A stretch of 34,816 nucleotides of DNA, taken from the NCBI GenBank assembly GCA_001295935.1, contig LJHX01000135.1, forward strand, positions 1 through 34,816, given 5' to 3'. Within the stretch, counting starts at the first letter, position 1, and each line of letters begins with the position of its first letter. Shown here one piece after another: positions 6,788 to 15,669 of this stretch. Source of the stretch: an alpha proteobacterium AAP81b. Lineage in GTDB: Bacteria; Pseudomonadota; Alphaproteobacteria; Sphingomonadales; Sphingomonadaceae. The notes below the pieces were generated by a model. The model saw only the letters and a program-made list of their open reading frames with translations. It was not told the DNA's origin and did no database searches. Made by a program: the position numbers and the translations under genes.

Positions 6788-7758
6788 TGCACGTCCTGCT
6801 GACCGGGTCGTCGGGCTGGCTCGGGCGGCATCTGGCGCCGCGGCTGCGCGCCGCCGGGCATAAGGTCACCGGGCTCGATGTGGCGCCGGGGCCGGACACC
6901 AACGTCATCGGCTCGGTCGCCGACCGCGCCGTCGTCGACCATGCCTTCGCATGCGGGGTCGAAGCGGTGATCCATGGCGCGGCGCTCCACAAGCCCGACA
7001 TCGCGCGCTACCCGGTGCAGGCCTTCATCGACGTCAATGTGACGGGCACGCTCAACCTGCTCGAAGCGGCGCGCGCGGCCGGGCATGACCGCTTCGTCTT
7101 CACCTCGACAACGTCGCTGATGATCGACGCCAACGTCCGCGCCGAAGCCGGCGACGCCGCGGTCTGGCTCGACGAAAGCCATGGCCCGCTCGCCCCGCGC
7201 AACATCTATGGCGTCACCAAGCTCGCCGCCGAGGGCCTGTGCCGGCTCTACGCCACCGACCATGGCCTCGCCGCCGTTGTGCTGCGGACGGGGCGCTTCT
7301 TTCCCGAGGACGACGACACCCACCGCGTCCCCGCCGGCGACAACCTCAAGGCCAATGAGTTGCTGCATCGCCGCCTGACCGTCGAGGATGCCGCCGATGC
7401 CCATGTGGCGGCCCTGGCGCGCGCCCCGGCGCTCGGCTTCGACCTGTTCCTGCTGTCGGCGCCGACGCCCTTCGCGCGCGCCGACGCCGCCGAACTCAAG
7501 CGCGACGCTGCCGTGGTCATCGCGCGCTGCTTCCCGGATGCGCCAGCGCTTTATGCAGCGCGCGGCTGGACGCTGCCGGCGAGCATCGGCCGCGTCTATG
7601 ACGCCGGCCACGCCGAACGGCGCCTGGGTTTTCGCGCCGCGACAAGCTTTGCCAAGGTGCTGGCGGCGCTACGAACCGGGGCGCCGCTGCCCTTCGCTCA
7701 TGATCCGGCGTACCAGTCGCCGGTGCTTGCCGGCGGCCTGGCTTCGGCGGTCAGCTGA
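6787..7758 (+). CDS. NAD(P)-dependent epimerase/dehydratase, extended SDR
   Basis: This 323-residue Rossmann-fold enzyme carries the extended-SDR glycine motif TGSSGWLG (7-14), the central VNVTGTLNLLEAA segment (about 84-96), the FTSTTS strand (105-110) and the catalytic YGVTK (Tyr141, Lys145). The family acts on nucleotide sugars or related carbonyl/hydroxyl substrates using NAD(P). The ATG overlaps the rlmB stop, so it is probably co-transcribed with rlmB, although no functional link is evident. Its last 8 bp overlap the 3' end of panD on the opposite strand. Substrate cannot be predicted. Confidence 0.88.
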   Translation: MHVLLTGSSGWLGRHLAPRLRAAGHKVTGLDVAPGPDTNVIGSVADRAVVDHAFACGVEAVIHGAALHKPDIARYPVQAFIDVNVTGTLNLLEAARAAGHDRFVFTSTTSLMIDANVRAEAGDAAVWLDESHGPLAPRNIYGVTKLAAEGLCRLYATDHGLAAVVLRTGRFFPEDDDTHRVPAGDNLKANELLHRRLTVEDAADAHVAALARAPALGFDLFLLSAPTPFARADAAELKRDAAVVIARCFPDAPALYAARGWTLPASIGRVYDAGHAERRLGFRAATSFAKVLAALRTGAPLPFAHDPAYQSPVLAGGLASAVS

Positions 7759-8119
7759 CCGTCTGGCCAGCGACTTCGCTGAGGTCGCGCAGGAAGCGAT
7801 TGTCAGAATCGACCAGGATCACCCGAGGCTCGACGGGCGCGGCGGCGAGCTCGAAGCCCATGATGATGATCTGCTCGCCGGCCTCGATGAGATGCGCGGC
7901 GGCGCCGTTCATGGCGATATAGCCGCTGCCGCGCGGCGCCGTCAGCACATAGGTTTCCAGCCGCGCCCCCGAGGTGTTGGAGACGACGAGCACCTTCTCG
8001 CCCGGCCACAGCCCGACGCGATCAAGCAAATCGGCATCGATGCTGATCGACCCGACATAGGCAAGGTTCGCTTCGGTGACGGTGGCGTTGTGAATCTTGG
8101 AGCGCATGAGCCAGCGCAT
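7751..8119 (-). CDS. panD: Aspartate 1-decarboxylase (pyruvoyl enzyme)
   Basis: This 122-residue proenzyme makes beta-alanine from L-aspartate for pantothenate and CoA synthesis. It cleaves itself at Gly23-Ser24 (AYVGS) to form the pyruvoyl cofactor, matching the Gly24-Ser25 site of the E. coli enzyme. LLDRVGLWPGEKVLVVS and GYIAMNGAAAHLIEAG are family hallmarks. I chose ATG 8119 because it aligns with known N-termini and has GGAAAG about 11 bp upstream; an in-frame GTG at 8131 and an ATG at 8107 are alternatives. It follows gshA by 48 bp on the same strand and overlaps the convergent epimerase gene at the stop codons. Confidence 0.93.
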   Translation of the reverse strand: MRWLMRSKIHNATVTEANLAYVGSISIDADLLDRVGLWPGEKVLVVSNTSGARLETYVLTAPRGSGYIAMNGAAAHLIEAGEQIIIMGFELAAAPVEPRVILVDSDNRFLRDLSEVAGQTVS

Positions 8120-8167
8120 GAGCGGCAACACTTTCCGGCAATGGCAGGGAGGCCCGCGCGACGCTCT

Positions 8168-9541
8168 TCAGTAGCTTTCGGTCGCATAGACGCGGGTGAT
8201 ATCGCCATCCCAGGCGCCTTCGTAAAGGGCCAGCAGCCGATCGGCGTTGGTTTCGCCGGATTCCGCGATGATCCGCAGCGGGCTGAGGAAGCCCTGCTCG
8301 CTGTCGCCCATACGGTTGAGACGGGCGCGACGGGCGAGGCCGGCGTCGGCGATGGCGAGGACCTCGCGCGCCAGCCCCTGCAGCGTCCCCGTTCCGGGGC
8401 AGGCGGCGGCGAGCGCCCGCGTCGGCACTTCGTCGCGCAACCGCTGGTGATCCTCGGCGCTCCAGTCCTTGACGAGGTCCCAGGCGGCATCGAGGCTGGT
8501 GGCGTCGTACAGCAGCCCGACCCACAGCGCCGGCAGCGCACAGATTCGGTCCCAGCGCCCGCCATCGGCGCCGCGCATTTCGAGATAGGACTTCATCCGG
8601 ACTTCGGGGAAGGCGGTCGACAGATGGTCCTTCCAGTCGCCGACGGTCGGCTTCTCGCCGGGCAGCACGCTCAATCGGCCATCGAGAAAGTCGCGGAAGC
8701 TGAGCCCGGCGGCGTCGATATAACGGCCGTCGCGGTAGACGAAGTACATCGGCACATTAAGGGCATAGTCGGCATAGCGTTCGAAGCCGAAGCCGTCCTC
8801 GAAAACAAACGGCAGCACGCCGGTGCGCGCCGGGTCGGTATCGGTCCAGATATGGCTGCGGAAGCTCTTGAAGCCGTTGGGCCGACCTTCGGTGAAGGGC
8901 GAATTGGCGAACAGCGCGGTGGCGAGCGGCTGCACCGCCAGCGACACGCGAAACTTCTTCACCATGTCGGCTTCCGACGCATAGTCGAGGTTGGTCTGGA
9001 TGGTGCAAGTGCGCAGCATCATGTCGAGCCCGAGGCTGCCGACGCGCGGCATGTGCGCCCGCATGATGGTATAGCGGCCCTTGGGCATCACCGGCAGCTC
9101 GGCGCGCGCCTTGTCGGGCCAGAAGCCGAGCCCGAGGAAGCCAAGGCCGAGGCGATCGCCGACCTCGCGGCATTGCTGGAGATGACGGTTCGATTCGGCG
9201 CAGGTTTCGTGGATCGTCTCGACGGGCGCCCCCGACAGTTCGAACTGGCCGGCGGGTTCGAGGCTGATGGCGCCATCGGCGCCTTTCAGGGCAATAACAT
9301 TGTCGCCCTCGGTCACCGGCTCCCAGCCATAGGCAGTCATGCCGGCAAGCAGGTCGCGGATGCCGCCGGGTTCGGCATAGCCCGGCGCGGTGAAATCGGC
9401 TTTGCGATAGACGAATTTCTCGTGCTCGGTGCCGATTCGCCACTGGTCGGCGGCTTTGCAGCCATTTTCGAACACCGCGACCAGCGGCGCGCGGCCTTCG
9501 ATGATCGTGTCGTCGCCCGTGGCCGCCTGCTGGTTGCTCAT
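8168..9541 (-). CDS. gshA: Glutamate-cysteine ligase (plant/alphaproteobacterial type)
   Basis: This 457-residue enzyme joins glutamate and cysteine with ATP, the first step in glutathione synthesis. The N-terminal region shows WRIGTEHEKFVYRK with the metal/ATP-site EHE. Further hallmarks of the plant-type GCS2 fold are LEPAGQFELSGAP, MPKGRYTIMRAHMPRVG and TCTIQTNLDYASEADM. The ATG at 9541 gives MSNQQAATGD, as in relatives; the frame is open upstream but that stretch lacks family sequence. It probably forms an operon with panD. Other parts of the glutathione pathway are not in the window, although a GST-like gene lies 1.6 kb away. Confidence 0.95.
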   Translation of the reverse strand: MSNQQAATGDDTIIEGRAPLVAVFENGCKAADQWRIGTEHEKFVYRKADFTAPGYAEPGGIRDLLAGMTAYGWEPVTEGDNVIALKGADGAISLEPAGQFELSGAPVETIHETCAESNRHLQQCREVGDRLGLGFLGLGFWPDKARAELPVMPKGRYTIMRAHMPRVGSLGLDMMLRTCTIQTNLDYASEADMVKKFRVSLAVQPLATALFANSPFTEGRPNGFKSFRSHIWTDTDPARTGVLPFVFEDGFGFERYADYALNVPMYFVYRDGRYIDAAGLSFRDFLDGRLSVLPGEKPTVGDWKDHLSTAFPEVRMKSYLEMRGADGGRWDRICALPALWVGLLYDATSLDAAWDLVKDWSAEDHQRLRDEVPTRALAAACPGTGTLQGLAREVLAIADAGLARRARLNRMGDSEQGFLSPLRIIAESGETNADRLLALYEGAWDGDITRVYATESY

Positions 9542-9656
9542 GAACGGCGCCTTAGCCGGCGGGGCGGCGCGAAGCAATTGAGTGGCGCTTGAACACGGCA
9601 CGCATCGACCTCGGCGCCGCTCGCGTATAAGGTCGCGACAACCAGCAAGCCGGGGG

Positions 9657-10586
9657 ATGTCCGTGAAAGCTTGGCAGCATGCGATCGCACCGGGGGTGCT
9701 GACGCTGGCATTGGCCGCGCCCGCCGCGGCCGCCGACCGCCCGGGATCGAGCGACCACCCGCTGTTCCCGCGCTACGACGGGGCGACGATCACCGAATAT
9801 GACGTCAAGGCCTATGACGAGGCCAAGCTCGCCCAGGCGCGGATCGTCGGCCGGCCCGAGGACGACAAGCCCGGCACCTTCCTGCGCGCCGAAGGCAAGG
9901 TATCGAGGATCGGCTATGACATTCCCAAAGGCCGCTCCGTCCTCGAGGTCTGGCGCAACTATCAGGAACTGCTGCGGACGCAGGGCTTCCGGATCGTCGC
10001 CACCTGCGAGCAGCGCGAGGGCTGCGGCAATGGCTATTGGCGGCTGCGCCGCCGTGGCGGCGGCGACCTGACCGACACGCGCTATGCCCTTGGCCGCCGC
10101 GCCGATGGCACGCTCGCGGCTGTCCTCGTCATGAAAAGCAGCATCTACGATGTCGCCAATGTCGAGCTGACCATTGTCGAGCCGAAAGCGATGGAGAACC
10201 GCATCACCGTCGTCGATGCCGGCGCCATCGGTCGCGACATCGCCGCGTGGGGGCGCGCCATCGTCTATGCCATCCAGTTCGATACCGACAAGACGGTGCC
10301 GACCGCCGCCTCGGCGCCGCAGCTTGCCGAAATCGCCCGCTATATGAAGACCAGCCGCAAGCCGGTGCTCGTCGTCGGCCACACCGATGCTGCCGGCGAT
10401 TATGCCTATAACGTCAAGCTCAGCCAGGGCCGCGCCGCCGCCATCACCGCGGCGCTGGCCAGCGCGCATGGCGTCGATCGCGCCCTGCTCACCCCCGTCG
10501 GCGTCGGCATGGCGGCACCCGTCGCCAGCAACGCCACCCCCGCCGGCCAAGCGAAGAACCGCCGCGTCGAAATCGTCGCGCGCTGA
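9657..10586 (+). CDS. OmpA-family outer-membrane/peptidoglycan-associated protein
   Basis: This 309-residue exported protein begins with a signal peptide (ending near AAPAAAA, residue 26). The middle region (about 30-190) starts with DHPLFPRYDGATITEYD and looks like the DUF4892-type domain seen in some OmpA proteins; I am less sure of that label. The C-terminal OmpA domain has IQFDTDKTVPT, the peptidoglycan-binding VVGHTDAAGDYAYN segment (about 238-252) with the LSQGRAAAI helix, and the terminal KNRRVEIV. It probably anchors to the cell wall from the periplasm. The start is set by the ATG after GGGGG. A TATAAG at 9626-9631 may be part of its promoter. The lipoprotein gene follows after 27 bp. 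Confidence 0.85.
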   Translation: MSVKAWQHAIAPGVLTLALAAPAAAADRPGSSDHPLFPRYDGATITEYDVKAYDEAKLAQARIVGRPEDDKPGTFLRAEGKVSRIGYDIPKGRSVLEVWRNYQELLRTQGFRIVATCEQREGCGNGYWRLRRRGGGDLTDTRYALGRRADGTLAAVLVMKSSIYDVANVELTIVEPKAMENRITVVDAGAIGRDIAAWGRAIVYAIQFDTDKTVPTAASAPQLAEIARYMKTSRKPVLVVGHTDAAGDYAYNVKLSQGRAAAITAALASAHGVDRALLTPVGVGMAAPVASNATPAGQAKNRRVEIVAR

Positions 10587-10613
10587 CCCGCACCTTCAAC
10601 CAGGAGACCGTCG

Positions 10614-11138
10614 ATGCGCCTGATTCGCCTTGCCCCCGCGGCGCTGCTGCTCACCCTCGCCGCGTGCGGCGGCGGTGACGAGAAGACGACGACAATCGAC
10701 ACCGGTAACGGCAAGATGACCGTCAGCCAGGGCAGCGATGGCGAGGGGCAGACGCGCATCGAAACCACCGGCGACAATGGCGAGAAGGTGACGATGACAG
10801 CGGGTCCAGCGACCGCCTGGCCCGCCGATGCCCCCGCCTTCGCCCCGGCGCTGCCCGGCGCCACGGTCGTCCACACCATGGGCGGCAACGACGGCAAGAC
10901 CACCAGCCAGATGGTGATGTACGAAACGACGACGCAAAGCCCGGAGGAAGTCGTCGCCTTCTACAAGGAAAAGGCCCGCGCCGCCGGGCTCGGCAAGGTT
11001 ACCCAGATCGCGTCGGCGGGCAATTTCATGTTCGGCGCCGAGGACGAGGCGACCGGGCGCACCCTGTCGGTGCAGGCCGGGAAGAGCGACGGCAAGACCA
11101 GCGGCGCCGTTACCTACGCCATCAAGCCCAAGGGCTGA
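10614..11138 (+). CDS. Lipoprotein of unknown function
   Basis: This 174-residue protein has a lipoprotein signal with lipobox LAAC (Cys18), so it should be lipidated in the periplasm. Residues 19-65 are rich in Gly, Asp and Thr and look disordered. The rest, including SPEEVVAFYKEKARAAGLGK (about 104-123), resembles the small alpha/beta domain seen in many hypothetical lipoproteins that begin with 'EEVVAFYK'. CAGGAGA precedes the ATG. It follows the OmpA-family gene by 27 bp, suggesting an envelope operon. No specific function can be assigned. Confidence 0.8.
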   Translation: MRLIRLAPAALLLTLAACGGGDEKTTTIDTGNGKMTVSQGSDGEGQTRIETTGDNGEKVTMTAGPATAWPADAPAFAPALPGATVVHTMGGNDGKTTSQMVMYETTTQSPEEVVAFYKEKARAAGLGKVTQIASAGNFMFGAEDEATGRTLSVQAGKSDGKTSGAVTYAIKPKG

Positions 11139-11150
11139 TCGACGCCTCGC

Positions 11151-11804
11151 TCAGGCGGCGAGCGTGAACAATCGCGCCATCGTCGTGCGGGCGAAGCTCG
11201 GGCGGTCCTGCATGCGCTCGAGATGGGCGACGAGGTTGCCGCGCCCCGCCACGAGGCGCGGCCATTCGGGAGTCATCACCAGCAGATCGAGCAGCGCGGC
11301 GACGTGAATATCTGCCAAGGTGATGGCCTCGCCGACAAACCACTGCCGTGGCCCCAGCCAGCGCGACAGCTCGCCGAACACGAGGTCGGCACGCGGCAGG
11401 ACCGCGGCAACGGCAGCCTCGTCGGCGGGGGTATCGGTCAGTTGCGGCCCGATGATGCGCTGCTGAACCAGCACGCTGGCACAATCGCCGAACAGATAGG
11501 CGTCGGTAATGCCCAGCAGCTGGTCCATCCGTGCCGCCAGCTGCGGCGTTGCCGGAGTCAGTAGTGGCTGCGGCAGCACGCGGTCGAGGTAGCGCAGGAT
11601 CGCCTGGGTCTCGTAGAGGTGGAAACCGCGGTGATCGAGGATCGGCACCCGGCCGAAGGGGTGCAGACGGCGATGCCCGGGGGTGTCGAAGCTGCCGGGC
11701 TGCACCGCGTCGAAGCGCCAGTCGGCACCCTTTTCGGCCAGCGTCGCCAGCACCGACCGGCAAAAGGCACTGCCCGTGACACCGTGGACAACGAATTCGG
11801 CCAA
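11151..11804 (-). CDS. Glutathione S-transferase family protein
   Basis: This 217-residue protein has a thioredoxin-fold N-terminal domain (VTGSAFCRSVLATLAEKG, then GRVPILDHRGFHLYETQAI with the cis-Pro and the glutathione gamma-glutamyl-binding Glu-Thr) and an all-helical C-terminal domain (ITLADIHVAALLDLL). The family conjugates or reduces substrates with glutathione. The start is inferred to be TTG at 11804, because a perfect AGGAGG sits 6 bp upstream and no ATG or GTG fits; the frame stays open much further upstream antisense to the next gene. It is convergent with the lipoprotein gene and divergent from the amidohydrolase. Confidence 0.88.
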   Translation of the reverse strand: MAEFVVHGVTGSAFCRSVLATLAEKGADWRFDAVQPGSFDTPGHRRLHPFGRVPILDHRGFHLYETQAILRYLDRVLPQPLLTPATPQLAARMDQLLGITDAYLFGDCASVLVQQRIIGPQLTDTPADEAAVAAVLPRADLVFGELSRWLGPRQWFVGEAITLADIHVAALLDLLVMTPEWPRLVAGRGNLVAHLERMQDRPSFARTTMARLFTLAA

Positions 11805-11918
11805 GGCCGGCCTCCTGCCATCGTTCCGCTTCTGTTCGCCCCTTCTACTTCCGCCAGTGCCGGCGTCAAGGCCGGGCGTGGTATCGCTGGTGCAAATCGC
11901 GGCAGCAGGAGCGGCGCC

Positions 11919-13661
11919 ATGCATGATCTCGTCATCCGCAACGGCACTATCGTCGATGGCAGCGGTCGGCCGCGCTTCACCGGCGACCTCGCCATGGATG
12001 GTGACCGCATCAGCGCCGTCGGCACCGTGACCGCCCGAGGCCGCGAGGAAATCGACGCCGCAGGGCTGATCGTCGCGCCGGGGTTCGTCGACGTCCATAC
12101 CCATTATGACGGCCAGGCGACGTGGGACTCGGAAATGGCGCCATCGTCGTGGCATGGCGTCACCACCGTCGTCATGGGCAATTGCGGCGTCGGCTTCGCG
12201 CCGGCCGCGCCCGACCGCCACCAATGGCTGATCGGGCTGATGGAAGGCGTCGAGGACATTCCCGGCACCGCGCTCGCCGAAGGCATGCGCTGGAACTGGG
12301 AGAGCTTTCCCGAATATCTCGACGCGCTGGAAGAACGCCCGCGCACCATCGACGTCGCGACCCACGTCCCCCATGGCGCGGTGCGTGCCTATGTGATGGG
12401 CGAGCGCGGCGCGCGCAACGAAGCGCCGACCGAGCATGAGATCGCCCGGATGTCGGCGATCGTCGAGGAAGGCCTGCGCGCCGGCGCGCTCGGCTTCTCG
12501 TCGAGCCGCACCATCCTCCACAAGTCGATCGACGGCGAAGTCGTCCCCGGCACCACCGCCACCAAGGAAGAGCTGATCGGCATCGGCCGCGCCGTCGCCC
12601 GCGCCGGGCATGGCGTTTTCGAAATCGCCTCCGACCTGCGCCGCGAATGGGACGAATTCGGCTGGATGGGGCAACTCAGCCAGGAAACCGGGCTACCGGT
12701 GACCTTCGCCATGCTCCAGTCGATCGCCAAGGAACTGAGCTTCGACGAGCAGATTGCGGCGATGACCGAGTGGAACGCCAAGGGCGCCAATATCGTCGCC
12801 CAGATCGCCATCCGCGGCAATGGCGTGCTGATGGCGTGGCGCGGCACCGTGCACCCCTTCCTGTTCAAGCCGGCCTGGGCAGAGATTTCGGCGCTGCCTT
12901 GGGACGCGCAGTGGGCGAAGCTGCAGGACCCGGCGTTCAAGGCGCGGATGCTCGCCGAGGCCGATGTCTATCCCGACAGCGACGTCGTCGGGCTTTTGAT
13001 GGCGGTCGCGCAAGGCTTTGCGCTGCAATACGAGATGACCGACGGCTTCGACTATGAGCCGACCCAGGCCGAAACCGTCGCGGCGCGCGCCGCCGCCGCC
13101 GGGGTCTCGCCGGCCGAATATGCCTATGATTTGATGAGTCGCGACGGTGGCACCGGCTTCATCTATTTCCCGATCCTCAACTACGCCGATGGCAATCTCG
13201 ATTTCGTCGCGCCGCTGTTCGAGCGTGACGATGTCGTGCTGTCGCTATCCGATGGCGGCGCGCACTGCGGGACGATCTGCGACGCGGCGTCGCCGACCTA
13301 TCTCCTCCAGCATTGGGTCCGCGACCGCGCGCGCGGCACTATCAGCCTCGAAAACGCCATCAAGCGCCAGTGCAGCGACACGGCACGCCTCTATGGCATG
13401 CATGACCGCGGCGTGCTGGCGCCGGGGATGCTCGCCGATGTCAACATCATCGACATGGGCGCGCTCAAGCTCGGCAAGCCGTGGATGGCGTTCGACCTGC
13501 CGGCCGGCGGCAAGCGCCTGTTGCAGAAGGCCGAGGGCTATCGCGTCACCATCAAGAGCGGTGTCGTGACCTTCCGCGATGGCGTCATGACCGGCGCGCT
13601 GCCCGGCGGGCTGGTGCGTGGACCGCAGCAGTCGCCGGCGGTGGCGCTCGCCGCCGAATAG
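11919..13661 (+). CDS. Amidohydrolase, N-acyl-D-amino-acid deacylase family
   Basis: This 580-residue enzyme belongs to the metal-dependent amidohydrolase superfamily, in the D-aminoacylase branch. The small beta-sandwich domain begins [15 protein letters not shown]. The first metal ligands lie in [10 protein letters not shown] (His60, His62). The branch-specific NCGVGFAP (Cys89) and the late [12 protein letters not shown] (Asp metal ligand) are visible. The family hydrolyses N-acyl-D-amino acids or related amides; the length is larger than the roughly 480 residues of classical D-aminoacylase, so the substrate may differ. AGGAG lies 8 bp before the ATG. An MFS transporter of an organic-anion type lies 0.7 kb away, but on the other strand. 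Confidence 0.87.
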   Translation: MHDLVIRNGTIVDGSGRPRFTGDLAMDGDRISAVGTVTARGREEIDAAGLIVAPGFVDVHTHYDGQATWDSEMAPSSWHGVTTVVMGNCGVGFAPAAPDRHQWLIGLMEGVEDIPGTALAEGMRWNWESFPEYLDALEERPRTIDVATHVPHGAVRAYVMGERGARNEAPTEHEIARMSAIVEEGLRAGALGFSSSRTILHKSIDGEVVPGTTATKEELIGIGRAVARAGHGVFEIASDLRREWDEFGWMGQLSQETGLPVTFAMLQSIAKELSFDEQIAAMTEWNAKGANIVAQIAIRGNGVLMAWRGTVHPFLFKPAWAEISALPWDAQWAKLQDPAFKARMLAEADVYPDSDVVGLLMAVAQGFALQYEMTDGFDYEPTQAETVAARAAAAGVSPAEYAYDLMSRDGGTGFIYFPILNYADGNLDFVAPLFERDDVVLSLSDGGAHCGTICDAASPTYLLQHWVRDRARGTISLENAIKRQCSDTARLYGMHDRGVLAPGMLADVNIIDMGALKLGKPWMAFDLPAGGKRLLQKAEGYRVTIKSGVVTFRDGVMTGALPGGLVRGPQQSPAVALAAE

Positions 13662-13673
13662 ACCTGTGGGCGT

Positions 13674-14243
13674 TCAGGCGTGAAAGCCCGGCCGGCGCGG
13701 CGGCGCCGGCGGGGTGCGCCAGGCCCAGATCGTCCCGGTCAGCACGATGGCCAACGCGGCCAGTTCGATAAGTTGATGGATTTTGAGCCCGGCGACGCGG
13801 AAGCCCAGCGTCACATCGAGATGGTGGAACGACGCCGCGCGCACGACGACAAAGGCACCCCGCGCAAGAAGGCCGGCGAGGGCGAGCAACACCGGCGAAC
13901 GCAGGCCGTCGACCAGCCGGGCAAGTCGCGTGCCACCGACCACCGTTCCGATGGCAAGGCCGATGAGGAACAGGATCTGAAGCTGGCGGCGTCCGGCATA
14001 CCAGCCGCCGTCGCGCGCCAACGAACGCAGCACTGCGGTGAACTCGGTCTGCAAATCAAGCTGCTTGTTGACCCCGAGCGAAAGCAGCACGAGCGCCGCT
14101 GCGGTCCAGAATTGCCGTTCGCGGTCGCTGGTGACACCGCGGATCTGCCACGCGATGGCCATGGCGACAAAATAGCCCGTCACCGCGAGCCACGGGACCA
14201 CGCCCGCATCGTGCACCGCGAAATGCGGGATATCCGACGACAT
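13674..14243 (-). CDS. Multi-pass membrane protein of unknown function
   Basis: This 189-residue protein shows about five hydrophobic segments (for example WLAVTGYFVAMAIAWQI, AAALVLLSLGV, LQILFLIGLAIGTVVGG, LLALAGLLARGAFVVVRA and LAALAIVLTGTIWAW), so it is an inner-membrane protein. The ATG at 14243 gives MSSDIPHFAVHD. The 100-bp gap upstream is clearly richer in A and T than the surroundings and likely holds the promoter, yet no good ribosome-binding site precedes the ATG. I do not recognise the family with certainty and assign no function. Confidence 0.7.
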   Translation of the reverse strand: MSSDIPHFAVHDAGVVPWLAVTGYFVAMAIAWQIRGVTSDRERQFWTAAALVLLSLGVNKQLDLQTEFTAVLRSLARDGGWYAGRRQLQILFLIGLAIGTVVGGTRLARLVDGLRSPVLLALAGLLARGAFVVVRAASFHHLDVTLGFRVAGLKIHQLIELAALAIVLTGTIWAWRTPPAPPRRPGFHA

Positions 14244-14343
14244 AGCGATACCGTAACGTCCCGATGCTGACAGGAAAATTACAGATGCTTCCGAAATAGT
14301 GCTTTCGATAGGGTAAAAGCGCCAAAACCGCGCGCAGCGATCG

Positions 14344-15618
14344 TCAGTCGACGAGCTTTTCGCCACTTGCCCAAGCCAGCCAGCTGATCGCACCCAGCAG
14401 CGCGACGCCCGCGGCAAGCAGGAAAGTCGCGGTATAGGTCCCGGTCAGGTCGAGCAGCCAACCAGTGATGGCGACGCCGACGATGCCCGGGATGGTCGCG
14501 AAGGTGTTGGTGAAGCCATAGAGCGCCGCGGCATGGCGCGGCGCGATGTCGAGGTGATTGCAGGCAAAGCCGCTGCTGCTGAACGAATAGAACGCCATCG
14601 TCAGGCACAGCACGGCGAGCGCGGCGTTGGCGCCGCTGACTTGCGACGCCAGCAGCATGCCGCCGGCAACGCCGAGCATCGCCGTCGTCTGCATCGTCTT
14701 GCGCACCAAGGTGATGCTGGCGCCGCGCGCCACCCAGCGGTCCGCAAACCCGCCGACCAGCGGCCCGGTGATCATCGCCGTCAGCCAGGGCAGCGCCGAG
14801 AACAGCCCCGATTTGGCGGTGGCAAGATGCTGGACGTCGTGAAAGTACGACGGCAGCCAGGTCAGCATCAGATAGAGCAGCCAGGTCGTCGTCGTATGGT
14901 TGATGACGATCGCCCAGACCGGCTTCAGCCGCAGCAACTGCCCCCAGGGCATCGGCACCGGCTTGCTGTCGAAATCGTCGATTTCGGCCAGGCCGGCGCG
15001 CTCGGCGACGGTGATCGTCGGATGCACCGCCGGAGTGGCATGAACGACAGCGAACCACAGCACCGCAAACACCAGCCCGATGCCGCCAAAGACATAGAAG
15101 GCCGCCTGCCAGCCATAATCCTCGACGAGCAGCCCCGACGCCGACAGGCCGAGAACGGTGCCCGCCGGAATGCCGGCGAACATCGCGCTGACGGCGCGGG
15201 TACGCTCGGCCGGCACCAGCCAGCGCGCGTACAGCGCGATGATTGCCGGGAAATTCGCCGCCTCGCCCATGCCCATCAGGATGCGCACGGCGATCAGCGC
15301 GGCGAAGGAGGTGCCGGCGGCCAGCGGCGTCAGCACGGTGAACAGCGACCAGGCGGTCAGCGCCACCCCGAGCACCAGCCGCCCGCCATAGCGCCCGGCG
15401 AGCCAGCCGCCGGGCGTCATCAGCAGCAGATAACCGATGAAGAAGGACGACAGCACACTGCCCTTGGTCGCCTGCGACCAGCCGAACTCGGCCGCCATCG
15501 GAATGACCGCGACCGAGATGTTCACCCGGTCGATGTAGCAAAGCATCGTCGCCAGGAAGCACATGCCGACAAGCAGCACCCGCTTCGGCACGCCGGCGCG
15601 CAAGGCAAGGCTGGTCAT
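14344..15618 (-). CDS. MFS transporter, anion:cation symporter-like
   Basis: This 424-residue protein has 12 predicted transmembrane helices in two six-helix halves. The family A-like motif lies between helices 2 and 3 (GGWLAGRYGGRLVL), and helix 1 begins CFLATMLCYIDRVNISVAVI, a form typical of the ACS branch that includes D-galactonate, glucarate and SLC17-type carriers. ILMGMGEAANFPAIIALYARW is another hallmark of that branch. It probably imports an organic acid with protons or sodium. It is transcribed toward the membrane protein gene and starts 51 bp downstream of ugd; the three minus-strand genes could share a transcript. Substrate is unknown. Confidence 0.88.
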   Translation of the reverse strand: MTSLALRAGVPKRVLLVGMCFLATMLCYIDRVNISVAVIPMAAEFGWSQATKGSVLSSFFIGYLLLMTPGGWLAGRYGGRLVLGVALTAWSLFTVLTPLAAGTSFAALIAVRILMGMGEAANFPAIIALYARWLVPAERTRAVSAMFAGIPAGTVLGLSASGLLVEDYGWQAAFYVFGGIGLVFAVLWFAVVHATPAVHPTITVAERAGLAEIDDFDSKPVPMPWGQLLRLKPVWAIVINHTTTTWLLYLMLTWLPSYFHDVQHLATAKSGLFSALPWLTAMITGPLVGGFADRWVARGASITLVRKTMQTTAMLGVAGGMLLASQVSGANAALAVLCLTMAFYSFSSSGFACNHLDIAPRHAAALYGFTNTFATIPGIVGVAITGWLLDLTGTYTATFLLAAGVALLGAISWLAWASGEKLVD

Positions 15619-15669
15619 CGCTGCAATCTCCCCGCCGCCATCAAGCCCGAGCGGCGGGTGGCTGGCAAG

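Noticed and set aside
7388-9592. 734-codon open frame on the plus strand antisense to gshA and panD
   Set aside because: It is the shadow of real genes in high-GC DNA. It has no family-like segments, and panD and gshA, with clear motifs, occupy the other strand.
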